A stretch of 39,232 nucleotides of DNA, taken from assembly GCF_001507435.1 (NCBI RefSeq), contig NZ_LMWH01000293.1, positions 1 through 39,232 of the forward strand, written 5' to 3'. Position 1 is the first letter of the stretch; each line of letters begins with the position of its first letter. The notes under the pieces are model-generated. The model did no database searches. It was not told the origin of the DNA and saw only the letters and a program-made list of their open reading frames with translations. Shown in pieces: positions 25,913-34,620 of this stretch. The position numbers were made by a program, and so were the translations under genes. The DNA comes from Streptomyces sp. NRRL F-5122 (GTDB taxonomy: Bacteria; Actinomycetota; Actinomycetes; Streptomycetales; Streptomycetaceae).

Positions 25913-27130
25913 CAACGACCGCCGCCTCGCGACTGATACAGGCAAGGTCAACGGCCGTGGCGACGGATGCGTTTGGCGGCGGCCTTTCCGTCACTGCCGC
26001 CTATGGAGCCGACGACGGTGACCACGTCCAGGCCATGCCCGTGGCGAGGAACGCGAGCACGGCGAGGTTCGCGGCGCTGGCGGTGAGGACGCCAGCGAGG
26101 AGCGGGCCGCAGTGGACGCCGGTCGCGACCACCTCGACACCGAGCACCATTCGGTGCACCGTGCGGTCCGGCGGGGCCTGGTGGATGTGCACCAACTGCG
26201 GCTTGGTGGGCTGTTGGGCCGGGGAGCAGTTCCATCACGCACCTTCCGGGGCGTTGTCGGGAAAGCCCGGGCAGTGCGCATGTCGAGTGAGGACGGGATG
26301 AAGTGTCCCGCATTCCCGCGGCAGGCGGCGTAGGTCCGGCGGGCGGCGTTGGGTTTGGCGAGTGTTGCGGCGCAGGCCGTCTTCATCGGGCGAACCGGCC
26401 GGGCGTGGCCGACGCGGTAGCGGCAGACGACCAGCGGGCCCCGCCGCCGGCGCGGAAGCTGGAGTTCGGCACCACGTCCCGACCACCCGGCCGCAGGCCC
26501 ATCGCGGGGAGCTGCCGCCTGGTGGCCGGTGCGTCCGGGCGATTCGCCACTGATCAACGGAAATCAGCGGGTTCGAGGCATCTGGGCGGTGGTCCGGTGA
26601 GAACCCGCTGGGAGTTCCGTGGTTGGGGGATACCACGCGGGTTCAACTTCGACGCGTAGGCCAAGATGGGCCTTCGGTCTGGAGGGGCGTTGGGATGAGT
26701 TGCGTCCTGTAAGCAGTGATCGCTGACGGGCAGGCGCTGCGCGGCGTGGCACGGGACCTGCCTGCTGCCCGGCTGGCGTCGATCGGACAGGGGTTCTCGC
26801 TGATGCCGATGGCAGGCGCCCTGTTCGAGTCCCTCGCAGACGGCAGCGCTGTAATCGCGTTGGGGTTCCCGCAGTTGCCAGGAGGATTCGGGAAGGCCCT
26901 CGCCGACTGGTCAGCCGGCGGACCGGTGGCCTAGCTGGAAGCGCCCGGTTTCTGCGGGACGGCACCACCCGGTCGCCGCCCGTGCGAGGCGTGGTGCGGA
27001 GACCGGAAGGACCGGGTCCGCATCGATCGTTCACCAGGTCGGAAGCGGGGCCCGACGGATTCCCGGCGGGCCCGAGCCGCGTGGTGCGTGTACGTGAGCC
27101 GGGCGGCCGGCTCAAGACCTGACCGTGACT
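25913..27130. other. low-density region with gene remnants
   Basis: I see no complete gene in 1.2 kb. On the minus strand 26001-26195 reads a 64-residue frame with a hydrophobic stretch (LLAGVLTASAANLAVLAFLA), but it has no Shine-Dalgarno. The plus-strand remnant at 26716-26934 is listed separately. Other frames look like shadows. The region has the character of accumulated insertion and decay next to the tRNA-Tyr hot spot. Confidence 0.35.
26716..26934 (+). pseudogene. truncated conserved hypothetical fragment
   Basis: A GTG directly after an in-frame stop reads 72 residues: a helix GQALRGVARDLPAARLASIG, then FSLMPMAGALFESLADG and GFGKALADWSAGGPVA then stop. I recall actinobacterial hypothetical proteins in which a similar GGFDRVLAxWSxxGPVA is followed by YVEAEYFGG and continues; here a stop intervenes at that place. 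No Shine-Dalgarno is present, so it is probably a fragment missing both ends. The family memory is unverified. Confidence 0.35.
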
Positions 27131-28051
27131 TCAGTCCTCGGTGACCCGGATGATCGTTCTGCCGGCGACACGCCGCTCAGGAGCGAAGGCGGCGGCTGCC
27201 TCGGTCAGCGGGCGGACCGCGCCGACGCGCACACCGAGCCGTCCGTCCCGGAGCCGCTGCACCAGGTCCCCGAGGCGTGCGCGGTCGGGTTCCACCACGA
27301 AGAACACCGCCCGTCCGTCCTTGGGCCGGACGGTGGGCGGCTCGGCGATGGTGACGAGTGTGCCGCCGGCGCGGACGAGTGCGGCCGAGCGGGCGAGGAT
27401 GCCGCCGCCGATCACGTCGAAGACCACATCGACCTCGCCGGCGTCCGCCCATCGGTCGGCTTCGAGGTCCAGGAACGTATGCGCACCCAGAGCGAGGACG
27501 GTGTCCCGGTCGGCGGACCGGCCGGTGCCCATGACCAGGGCCCCCACTTCCAGCGCGAGCTGTACCGCGATGGATCCGACGCCCCCTGCGGCGCCGTGGA
27601 TCAGGACGGTCTGGCCGGCCGTGATCCGCGCGTGGTCGAACAGGCCCTGCCAGGCGGTCAGTCCGGAGATAGGCAGCGCAGCCGCCACCGTGTGGTCGAC
27701 ATCCGCGGGAAGCGGGGCGAGGTTGCGGGCCTCGACGGCGACGTACTCGGCGAGCGAGCCGTTGCGGGCCCAGTCGGTCAGTCCGAAGACCCGTTGGCCG
27801 ACGGTGAGGCCGGTGGTTCCGTACCCGAGCTCCGCCACGACACCCGAGACCTCGTGCCCTGGCACGCTCGGAGTGCGGTCGCGGCCGGCGCGGTCGGACC
27901 ACGTTCCTGGCCAGTCGAGTTCGCCACGGGTGAATCCCGCGGCGTGCACCCGCACGATGACGTCGTTCTCGGCGGCATGGGGATGCGGCAGGTCGGTGAG
28001 GGTCAGCCCGCTGACGCCGGCGTCGCGGTCCGAGGCGGTGATGGCTTGCAT
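27131..28051 (-). CDS. NADP-dependent MDR oxidoreductase (quinone-reductase type)
   Basis: A 306-residue medium-chain dehydrogenase/reductase without the structural zinc cysteines, as in quinone oxidoreductases. It has the GroES-like N-terminal domain (VRVHAAGFTRGELDW, VPGHEVSGVVAELG) and the Rossmann motif HGAAGGVGSIAVQLAL. The C-terminus ends with AFAPERRVAGRTIIRV. The start at ATG 28051 has GAGGAG seven bases upstream; the frame continuing to 28231 is not family-like. It should reduce quinones or enones with NADPH. It stands alone on its strand downstream of the broken MFS gene. Confidence 0.88.
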   Translation of the reverse strand: MQAITASDRDAGVSGLTLTDLPHPHAAENDVIVRVHAAGFTRGELDWPGTWSDRAGRDRTPSVPGHEVSGVVAELGYGTTGLTVGQRVFGLTDWARNGSLAEYVAVEARNLAPLPADVDHTVAAALPISGLTAWQGLFDHARITAGQTVLIHGAAGGVGSIAVQLALEVGALVMGTGRSADRDTVLALGAHTFLDLEADRWADAGEVDVVFDVIGGGILARSAALVRAGGTLVTIAEPPTVRPKDGRAVFFVVEPDRARLGDLVQRLRDGRLGVRVGAVRPLTEAAAAFAPERRVAGRTIIRVTED

Positions 28052-28109
28052 GAGTGCTCCTCTGTCCGGTCTTCCGAAGGTGAACGTATCGGTTCGTGTC
28101 AGCGGGTTT

Positions 28110-29118
28110 TCACAGCGTGTCGTGTGCTCTCGCGTGTGTGGTGTCCGGCACGCGCGCGCCGGCCGGGCGTGGCCCGTACGGCCGGGCACGGACGACGGAT
28201 TCCTCGGCCTGGGACCGGCGGGCATGGGCAAGGGCGATCAGCGACAGGACCCCGACGAACCGGATGCAGAGGGAGCTTGTGGCTTTCAGCCCCCAGGAAG
28301 GGATCAGAAGGCCGACGGCGAGGGACGGAGGAGTCAGCGCCGCGCCGCGATGTCGAGTCCGCCGGCGGCACCCCATGTCACGTGCAGGATGCCGCTGACG
28401 ACGGAGGGGCCGGCGCGAGGAACAACCCCGTCACGGACCGTCCCGCGACGAGGGCGGGCACCGCGGCCAGAAACCGGGGCCGGGCTCCTTGCGGTATCCG
28501 CACCCTGGGGCGCAGCGAGGCCGGCACGCCGGCTCCTGGCACGACCGTCTCGGGGATCCGGACGACCGTCACCGCGAGGACCAGGAAGACGAGGGTGAGG
28601 ACGGAGAAGACGAACGCGTCGGGGCGTGGGACCCACTGAACCAGCAGCCCGACCACCGCGGCATCGGCGGCCAGTCCGACGTTCGTGCCGACCGCCGTCA
28701 CCGTGGGGCCCGGGGGAGAGGACTCGACCGGCCCGGAGGCCAGACCGCTCATGGCCGTTCCGATGGCGACACCCTGCAGCACCCGCGCGACGACCAGGGA
28801 CAGGACGCCGTCGGCCGTCCAGAAGACGGCGGTACCGGCCGCCGCCGGCAGGAGCGCGGTGATCAGCACCGGACGGCGTCCGAGGCGGTCACTCAGCGAC
28901 CCGACCGTCAGCAGGGCGCCGAGCAGCCCCACGACGTACACGGCGAAGACGACGGTGACCATGGTGTCCGAGAAATCCCAGCGTTCCCGATACAGCGGAC
29001 AGAGCGGCGACGGTCCGCTCGCTGTCGCCATCATCACCACGGTGGCGAGCGTCAGCACGGTGAAGGTGGTGGACCGTCCAAAGACGACGATGGGTGCGGC
29101 CGGAACCACGGGTGTCAT
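28110..29118 (-). pseudogene. MFS transporter, frameshifted and internally deleted
   Basis: From ATG 29118 a normal major facilitator N-half is read: helices VLTLATVVMMATASGP, TMVTVVFAVYVVGLLGALLT, motif A as GSLSDRLGRRPVL and a long inter-domain arginine-rich loop. The frame stops at 28378 after 246 codons, while the family needs about 400. MFS-like sequence continues in other frames: GPSVVSGILHVTWGAAGGL (to about 28340) and then AVGLLIPSWGLKATSS with CIRFVGVLSLIALAHARRSQ (about 28200-28320). Only about 100 further residues are found, so a segment of the C-terminal half is also deleted. The transporter cannot be functional. Confidence 0.75.
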
Positions 29119-29143
29119 CGTATTGCCTCTGACTTCTTCGGCA

Positions 29144-29782
29144 TCAATTCGGCCAGGGCGCTTCAATGACGCGCTCGACCATGGTCTTGCTGCGGAAACC
29201 CGGAACGAAGTGTTCCAGCACGTCCGCGTTGACCGTCCCGTACGTGGTTTCAGGACGATGTTTGAGACCGTCGACAAATGCCTGCAGGAATTCCTTCTTG
29301 AACTGTTCGCGCGGATGGGCGGCCATGATTTCTTCCACCTGGCCGCCGTCCAGTCCGTCCAGTCCCCAGCCGAGCACGTCGGTCAGTACGCCGAAGTTCG
29401 TGGCAGCCGTCTCCGGGCCCATCCGGCCGGGAATCGCCGGCGTCGTGTGCAGTGCGATCGCTGTCCAGACGACGTCGGCGGCGCTCTTCGGGAACCCGCG
29501 GTCGAGCAGGAACTTGCGCGCGTGGTCGGCGCCGTCCAGTTCGAAGCGCTGCTCTACGTCGGAGAACGGGACGGAAAGCCCCGTGTCGTGGAACATCGAG
29601 GATATGTAGAGCAGCTCCGGATCGGGCTGGAGGCCGAGCTCGCGTGCGTGAAGAGAACCGAAGAGGAAAACACGCCGGGAGTGATGGAAGATGAGAGGGC
29701 TGGTCGTTTCACGGAGAAAACGGGTGGCCTCCGCCACTGCTGCGGTCTCGGGTATTTCCACTGCTGCGATGATGTCGGTCAT
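29144..29782 (-). CDS. HD-domain protein, cyanamide-hydratase-like
   Basis: A 212-residue metal-dependent HD phosphohydrolase-fold protein. Candidate metal ligands are H33/H34 (LIFHHSRRVFLFG), the H65-D66 pair (ISSMFHDTGLS), H87 (DGADHARKFL) and H112 (IALHTTPAIPG). The layout SRRVFLFGSLHA ... ELLYISSMFHDTGL ... FELDGADHAR is the one I know from fungal and bacterial cyanamide-hydratase-like proteins, which hydrate cyanamide to urea; the actual substrate here is unknown. The start is ATG 29782. It is divergent from the GlxA-type regulator, which may control it, and lies 25 bp upstream of the broken transporter on the same strand. Confidence 0.82.
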   Translation of the reverse strand: MTDIIAAVEIPETAAVAEATRFLRETTSPLIFHHSRRVFLFGSLHARELGLQPDPELLYISSMFHDTGLSVPFSDVEQRFELDGADHARKFLLDRGFPKSAADVVWTAIALHTTPAIPGRMGPETAATNFGVLTDVLGWGLDGLDGGQVEEIMAAHPREQFKKEFLQAFVDGLKHRPETTYGTVNADVLEHFVPGFRSKTMVERVIEAPWPN

Positions 29783-29924
29783 GATGGTGGCGCTTTCGAT
29801 GTGGTGGTGAACAGTGGGCGGTGACTCTGTTCTCCACGATGCCGACCGAACGGCCTTCGCCGCCGCATCGGTCCGGCCATGAACCACCTGAATCCAGACA
29901 CCCGAGAAGCCCGCCCGAAAAGCG

Positions 29925-29956
29925 GGACACCCGAGGAACCGGACACCTGAGGAACA
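29925..29956 (+). repeat. tandem 16-bp repeat in regulator leader
   Basis: GGACACCCGAGGAACC (29925-29940) is followed directly by GGACACCTGAGGAACA (29941-29956), and a weaker related string CCAGACACCCGAGAAG precedes them (from about 29894). Each copy contains GAGGA, so the Shine-Dalgarno of the downstream gene is duplicated. It may be an operator between the divergent HD and regulator genes, or simple slippage. Confidence 0.6.
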
Positions 29957-29961
29957 GGACT

Positions 29962-30930
29962 GTGAACTCCGCAACGCATCGGGTCGCGATCCTCGTCTAC
30001 GACGGGGTCGCACTGCTGGACGTCGCCGGTCCCGCAGAGGTGTTCGGGGAGGCGAACCGACTCGGCGCCGACTACCGGATCGACCTGCTGTCGACGACCG
30101 GTGCCGACGTCGCCTCGTCCGTCGGCATCCGGATCGCCGTCGACGGCAGCCCGGCCTCCGAGCCGGACCCCGACACGTTCGTGATGCCGGGCGGAGTCGT
30201 CCATCCCAGAACTCCCGTCACCCGGGACCTGATCGAGGCCACGAAGGAGCTGGCGGTCCGGTCCGGCCGGGTCACGTCCGTCTGCTCCGGAGCGTTCGTC
30301 CTCGCCGCCGCCGGCCTGCTGGACGGCAAACGTGCGACCACCCACTGGAAGATCACACGCGAACTGGCCGGCCGGCACCCGAAGATCCATGTGGAGCCCG
30401 ATGCCATCTACGTGCGCGACGGCACCACGTACACCTCGGCGGGCGTCAGCGCCGGCATCGACCTGGCGCTGGCGCTCGTCGAGGAGGACCACGGTCCTGA
30501 TCTGAGCCGGGACGTCGCCCGGGCTCTCGTGGTGTATCTGCAACGCGCGGGCGGCCAGTCACAGTTCTCCGGGCCCCTGCAGGGCCCGCCGCCCCGGTCC
30601 CCGGCCCTGCGCACCGTCGTCGACCTGGTGATCGCGGATCCTGCGGGGAACCACTCCCTCGCCGAGCTCGCCGGGCATCTCAACCTCAGTCCCCGCCATC
30701 TCACGCGGCTGTTCCGGGAAGAGCTGTCCACCACACCGGCCCGCTACGTCGAGTCCATCCGGTTCGACATCGCGAAGGCTCTGCTCGACCAGGGGCACAC
30801 CGCGACACAGGCGGCGTCCCTGGCCGGGTTCCCGAGTTACGAGAGTCTCCGACGGGTCTTCGCACGGGAGTTGTCCATCAGCCCCGCTGCGTACCAGCGC
30901 CGCTTCAGCACGGCCCGCCGCGCCCGGTAG
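29962..30930 (+). CDS. GlxA-family AraC-type transcriptional regulator (DJ-1/PfpI + HTH)
   Basis: A 322-residue regulator. The N-terminal DJ-1/PfpI-like domain (about 5-170) starts HRVAILVYDGVALLDVAGPAEV and keeps the nucleophile-elbow cysteine in SVCSGAFVLAAAGLLDGKRATTHW-like sequence. Two C-terminal AraC helix-turn-helix motifs follow (about 220-315), with SLAELAGHLNLSPRHLTRLF and the ending FPSYESLRRVFARELSISPA. The GTG start has GAGGA at 29950-29954; the upstream frame from 29821 is not conserved-looking. Such proteins sense small metabolites and usually act on adjacent genes, so the divergent HD gene is the natural candidate target. Confidence 0.9.
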   Translation: MNSATHRVAILVYDGVALLDVAGPAEVFGEANRLGADYRIDLLSTTGADVASSVGIRIAVDGSPASEPDPDTFVMPGGVVHPRTPVTRDLIEATKELAVRSGRVTSVCSGAFVLAAAGLLDGKRATTHWKITRELAGRHPKIHVEPDAIYVRDGTTYTSAGVSAGIDLALALVEEDHGPDLSRDVARALVVYLQRAGGQSQFSGPLQGPPPRSPALRTVVDLVIADPAGNHSLAELAGHLNLSPRHLTRLFREELSTTPARYVESIRFDIAKALLDQGHTATQAASLAGFPSYESLRRVFARELSISPAAYQRRFSTARRAR

Positions 30931-30982
30931 CACGGAAGAAGGCCTTCCGCTCCCGGACGGCCGGGCGCGAACCCCGGTTCGT

Positions 30983-32449
30983 TCAGACGGAGTCGGCAGG
31001 GGTCCCCTGGTGCAGAACCGCCTCCCGAACTGCTCGGGTGAGGTCCGCTGCGGCCTCGTGACCCGCGCCCGAGTCGGGTGACACAACGGTGCCGAAACTG
31101 CCCTTGTCCCCCCAGGTGCAGGCGGTGAGCCGCTGGTTGTCGATCGCGTCGTACGACAGGCACCGTAGGCTGCCGCCGAGGCGGCCGGGGTCGGCCGACC
31201 AGACCTTGCCGGCGGCCAGACCCGTGGTGGTGAGGCCCGACCGGAGACCGTCCTGGATGGAACCGAGCGCGTCGGGCGTCATCTCGTGAAAGTCGCCGAC
31301 CGCGCCGAACACCGTGATCACGGACAGGTGTTCGTTCTCCTTCTTTCCGTACACGTAGGTGAAGGTCGTGGCATCGCTGCCCCCCATGTCCTCGCTCACG
31401 ACCCCCTCCAAGAACTGCTGGAGCGACGTGTCCTCCAGCCGTTCGTAACCCTGGACGCGGTCCGGCGCCGCAAAGGTGTAGCGCGGGTAGGCGGCGTACT
31501 GCTCGTAGCCCCAGATGCCCGACCCCACCAGAGCCGCCGTCACTGTGGCGAGCGCGAGGACCGCAACCGCTGTCTCCCGGGATGAGGCGGCCGGGACCGG
31601 TGGCAGTACGGGGAAGTCCGGGACACCGACGGGTTCGGCGTGGGCGACGGAGGGCCGGGTGCCGGCACGGTGGCGTGCCCGGCGCAGCAGGGCCTGGAGC
31701 AGAGCCGTGGGGACGACGGTGACCACGACCGCCATGCGCACCCAGCTGTTCCAGTGGAGCGCGGGTACGGCCAGGAGCACAACTACGCACAGGGCCGCAC
31801 GGATCAGCAGCGTGTGCTGGGGGAAGCGCACCATCCAGCGCAGTGGCGCGCGGCCGGGGCGGGCGAGCGCGGTGAGGGTTTCGGCGACCGTGGCCAAGCG
31901 GTTGTCGTCGGGCCGGCTCTGAGCGTGGGCACGGGCTTGCGCGGCGGCCGAGACGGGATCGCCCACGGCCGCGAGCACGAGGCGGGCGTCGTGCGTCTGG
32001 GTTCGCAACGGCGATGGCGGCCTGGGGCCTTTCACCGCCTTGCCCGCCGAGATCTGCTCCATGCGCAGCGCCTGTGGCGAGCCGGGTGCCAACTCGCGTA
32101 GTCGTGCGTCGAGTTCGGGGCCGCGCCGGTGCCTGGCCGGCCGGTCCATGTAGTCGCTGCGCAGACACAACTCCGCGTACGCCGCGAGCAGATCTAGGTC
32201 GTCGGGGAACGCCTTCAGGCCTTCCTGGTAGGCCGCTTCGGCCCGGTCGTCGTGATCGTCGTCGTCCTCGGCCGCATGGGCCTGCCCCAGCACCAGGTAG
32301 AGACGGGCGCCGGGCCCGTCCGCCGTCAGCGCTTCCGTGGCTGTGCGCCGCGCCTGGGCAAACTGGCCCGCGAGCAACTGGGCATGTGCCGAGTCGTACG
32401 CGGATCGGACGTCTTGATCTTCGGCCTGCACGCTCTCCCCCTGATGCAT
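30983..32449 (-). CDS. TPR-containing membrane protein, unknown
   Basis: A 488-residue protein from ATG 32449 (weak Shine-Dalgarno). The N-terminal half (about 15-190) has tetratricopeptide-like helices such as AHAQLLAGQFAQARRTATEA and AEAAYQEGLKAFPDDLDLL. Hydrophobic segments at about 212-245 (TLLIRAALCVVVLLAVPAL and a second span) and about 290-310 (AVAVLALATVTAALVGSGIWG) anchor it. The C-terminal extracytoplasmic part of about 175 residues contains two cysteines (SLRCLSYD, TACTWGD) likely to be disulphide-bonded. Function is unknown. It is convergent with the regulator gene, with 52 bp between them. Confidence 0.75.
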   Translation of the reverse strand: MHQGESVQAEDQDVRSAYDSAHAQLLAGQFAQARRTATEALTADGPGARLYLVLGQAHAAEDDDDHDDRAEAAYQEGLKAFPDDLDLLAAYAELCLRSDYMDRPARHRRGPELDARLRELAPGSPQALRMEQISAGKAVKGPRPPSPLRTQTHDARLVLAAVGDPVSAAAQARAHAQSRPDDNRLATVAETLTALARPGRAPLRWMVRFPQHTLLIRAALCVVVLLAVPALHWNSWVRMAVVVTVVPTALLQALLRRARHRAGTRPSVAHAEPVGVPDFPVLPPVPAASSRETAVAVLALATVTAALVGSGIWGYEQYAAYPRYTFAAPDRVQGYERLEDTSLQQFLEGVVSEDMGGSDATTFTYVYGKKENEHLSVITVFGAVGDFHEMTPDALGSIQDGLRSGLTTTGLAAGKVWSADPGRLGGSLRCLSYDAIDNQRLTACTWGDKGSFGTVVSPDSGAGHEAAADLTRAVREAVLHQGTPADSV

Positions 32450-32754
32450 GCCGAACCACCGGGTTTGATTCGGCACGCAACTATCGCCCTCGCCCCGTGG
32501 TTCGTCAAAGCGTTTTCCCACCTCAGCAGCTGGGTGGGGCGGCCCAGGGGCGACCCGCTTCGATCGAGCGCATTCGCCCGGTTCATGGTCCCGCGCACGC
32601 ATTGCGGGGAAGACCCACCCGGCACCTTCACCGCGGCCGTGCGGGACGGGGCTCAGCGGGGCCCCGGTGATGTCGCGGGCCGCCGGGACGCGAGGAACAC
32701 TGCAATAGGGGCAGACGGAGAGGAGCAGCGGCGCTTTCGATCGCGGACTCGCTC
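32450..32754. other. intergenic region between divergent genes
   Basis: About 300 bp upstream of both the TPR protein and the oxidoreductase unit. It must hold two promoters, but I cannot assign clear elements. AGGAAC followed by GCAATAGGG at about 32692-32710 is a weak promoter-like string. I see no gene. Confidence 0.35.
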
Positions 32755-32901
32755 ATGAGCACCAGGGAAGACGCCGAGGCGTGTGCGGGGAGAGCGCGGG
32801 CCGACGCGGACGTACGGGCCACGGCCCGCGCCCGGACGGCCTTCGGCGCCGATGCCGGCACGGCCCCTGCGAGAGAGCGTGGCAGGAGGTCCCGGCGATG
32901 A
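32755..32901 (+). CDS. possible 48-aa leader ORF coupled to FAD oxidoreductase
   Basis: ATG 32755 opens a 48-codon frame (MSTREDAEACAGRARADADV ... RGRRSRR) whose TGA overlaps the oxidoreductase ATG as ATGA, the same coupling as in the nuo operon. Codon third positions are G/C rich. There is no strong Shine-Dalgarno and the Ala/Arg-rich composition could arise by chance in this DNA, so it is only a possibility. Confidence 0.25.
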   Translation: MSTREDAEACAGRARADADVRATARARTAFGADAGTAPARERGRRSRR

Positions 32902-34529
32902 CCCCGGCGGGCTCCTACGACGCGATCGTCGTCGGCGGTGGCCACAACGGGCTTGTGGCGGCCCTGTACCTGGCACGGGCGGGGTGGTCGGTGGCCGTGC
33001 TGGAGCGCAACGCGGCGGTGGGCGGCGCCATCGCCGGAGGTGAGGCCACGCTCCCCGGGTTCGTGCACGACCTGTACTCCACCAACCAGAACCTGTTCCT
33101 CGGTTCCCGGACGTACGCCGACTTCGCTTCCGGTCTGGCCCGCCACGGGCTGCGGTTCCGCACCACCGACCGTCCGTATGCCAACGTCTTCCCGGACGGG
33201 CTGAGCCTGCGCGTCCATTCCGACTACGAACGCACCCTCGGGCACTTGGCCGCGCACAGCACGGGGGACGCCGAGGGCTTCGCCGGCCTCTATCGGCAGT
33301 ACAAGCGATTCGCCCCGTACCTGTTCGGCCTCTACGGAAGTGCCGTGCCCTCGGGCGCGGCCGTCCGACAGGTGCTGAGCCTGCTGCGCCACCGGGGCGT
33401 GCGCGGCGCGGCGGAACTCACCCACACTCTGCTGATGAGCACCCGGGAGCTCGGCGAGACGTGGTTCACCACCCGGGAGGCACGTGCCATGGCCGCCTGC
33501 TGGGGCATGCATCTGGACTTCGGCCCCGACGTGGCCGGCGGCGCGATGTTCCCGCTGCTGGAGCTGTTCGCCGACATGGAGAACGGCATGTCCGTGGTCG
33601 AGGGAGGCGCCCAGCGGCTGCCGCAGGCCCTGGGTGCCCTGCTGGCCGAGCACGGTGGCGAGGTCAGCACCGGTGCCGAGGTGGACCGCGTGCTGTGCCG
33701 GAACGGACGAGCCGTGGGGGTGCGCTGCGTCGACGGCAGCACGGCTGCGGCGCGTCGTGCCGTGATCGCGGACGTCGGGCCCGCCGCCCTCTATCAGCGA
33801 CTGCTGGAGCCCGGGCAGGTGCCCGCGCCGGTACGCCGCGCATCAGGCCGTTACCGGTACGGCCCCGGCACCATGATGGTGCACCTCGCGCTGGACGGGC
33901 CGCTGCCCTGGGCCGCGGGGGACGAGCTGTCCGGATTCGGGTACGTGCACGTGGCACCGTACGTCGGCGATCTGGCGCGTACCTATACCGAGTCCCTGTC
34001 GGGCCTGCTGCCCGCGGAACCGCTGCTCGTCGTGGGGCAGACCTCCGCGGTGGATCCGACCCGGGCCCCGGCGGGCCGCCATGTCGTGTGGATCCAGGTC
34101 CGCACCGTGCCCCCGGTCATCTCCGGCGACGCGGCAGGCACCATCCGGCAGACGCGCTGGCCCGAGGCGGTCGAACCGATGACCGACAGGGTGCTGTCCA
34201 AGCTGGAGCGCTACGCCCCCGGCAGCACATCACGGATCGCCTGCGTCACGGCATACACCCCTCAGGACCTCGAAGCGGCCGATCCGAACCTTGTCGGCGG
34301 TGACAGCACCGCCGGCAGCCACCACCTTTCCCAGAACTTCCTCTTCCGGCCGATGCCCGGCCACAGCGGCTACCGCACGGCGATCCCCGGGCTGTATCTG
34401 ACCGGCGCCGCGACCTGGCCCGGCGCGGGCACCAACGCCACGTCCGGTCGGCTCACGGCCCGCCAGGTGCTCAAGGACTCTCGCCCGGGCGGCAGGTTCC
34501 GGACATCCCGTGGAGGGCGTTGTCCCTGA
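32898..34529 (+). CDS. phytoene-dehydrogenase-like FAD-dependent oxidoreductase
   Basis: A 543-residue flavoprotein of the phytoene desaturase/PYROXD2-like group. The N-terminal dinucleotide fold is intact: YDAIVVGGGHNGLVAALYLA then VLERNAAVGG (7-42). The C-terminal FAD-contact region reads GLYLTGAATWPGAGTNATSG. The start at ATG 32898 is firm, with AGGAGGT seven bases upstream. No carotenoid genes (crtB, crtE) are adjacent, so the substrate is open. It stands before a LysR gene on the opposite strand. Confidence 0.87.
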   Translation: MTPAGSYDAIVVGGGHNGLVAALYLARAGWSVAVLERNAAVGGAIAGGEATLPGFVHDLYSTNQNLFLGSRTYADFASGLARHGLRFRTTDRPYANVFPDGLSLRVHSDYERTLGHLAAHSTGDAEGFAGLYRQYKRFAPYLFGLYGSAVPSGAAVRQVLSLLRHRGVRGAAELTHTLLMSTRELGETWFTTREARAMAACWGMHLDFGPDVAGGAMFPLLELFADMENGMSVVEGGAQRLPQALGALLAEHGGEVSTGAEVDRVLCRNGRAVGVRCVDGSTAAARRAVIADVGPAALYQRLLEPGQVPAPVRRASGRYRYGPGTMMVHLALDGPLPWAAGDELSGFGYVHVAPYVGDLARTYTESLSGLLPAEPLLVVGQTSAVDPTRAPAGRHVVWIQVRTVPPVISGDAAGTIRQTRWPEAVEPMTDRVLSKLERYAPGSTSRIACVTAYTPQDLEAADPNLVGGDSTAGSHHLSQNFLFRPMPGHSGYRTAIPGLYLTGAATWPGAGTNATSGRLTARQVLKDSRPGGRFRTSRGGRCP

Positions 34530-34620
34530 AGGACGCGCGGACGCCGTCTCCCAAAGGGCCGCGGAAGGCCGTGCTCCGGCCCATGACCCTGTGCGACACG
34601 GGTGTTGAGCTCCGCGCGGG

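Noticed and set aside
26001..26195. 64-aa minus-strand hydrophobic ORF
   Set aside because: No ribosome binding site and no family; kept only as a note in the gap description.
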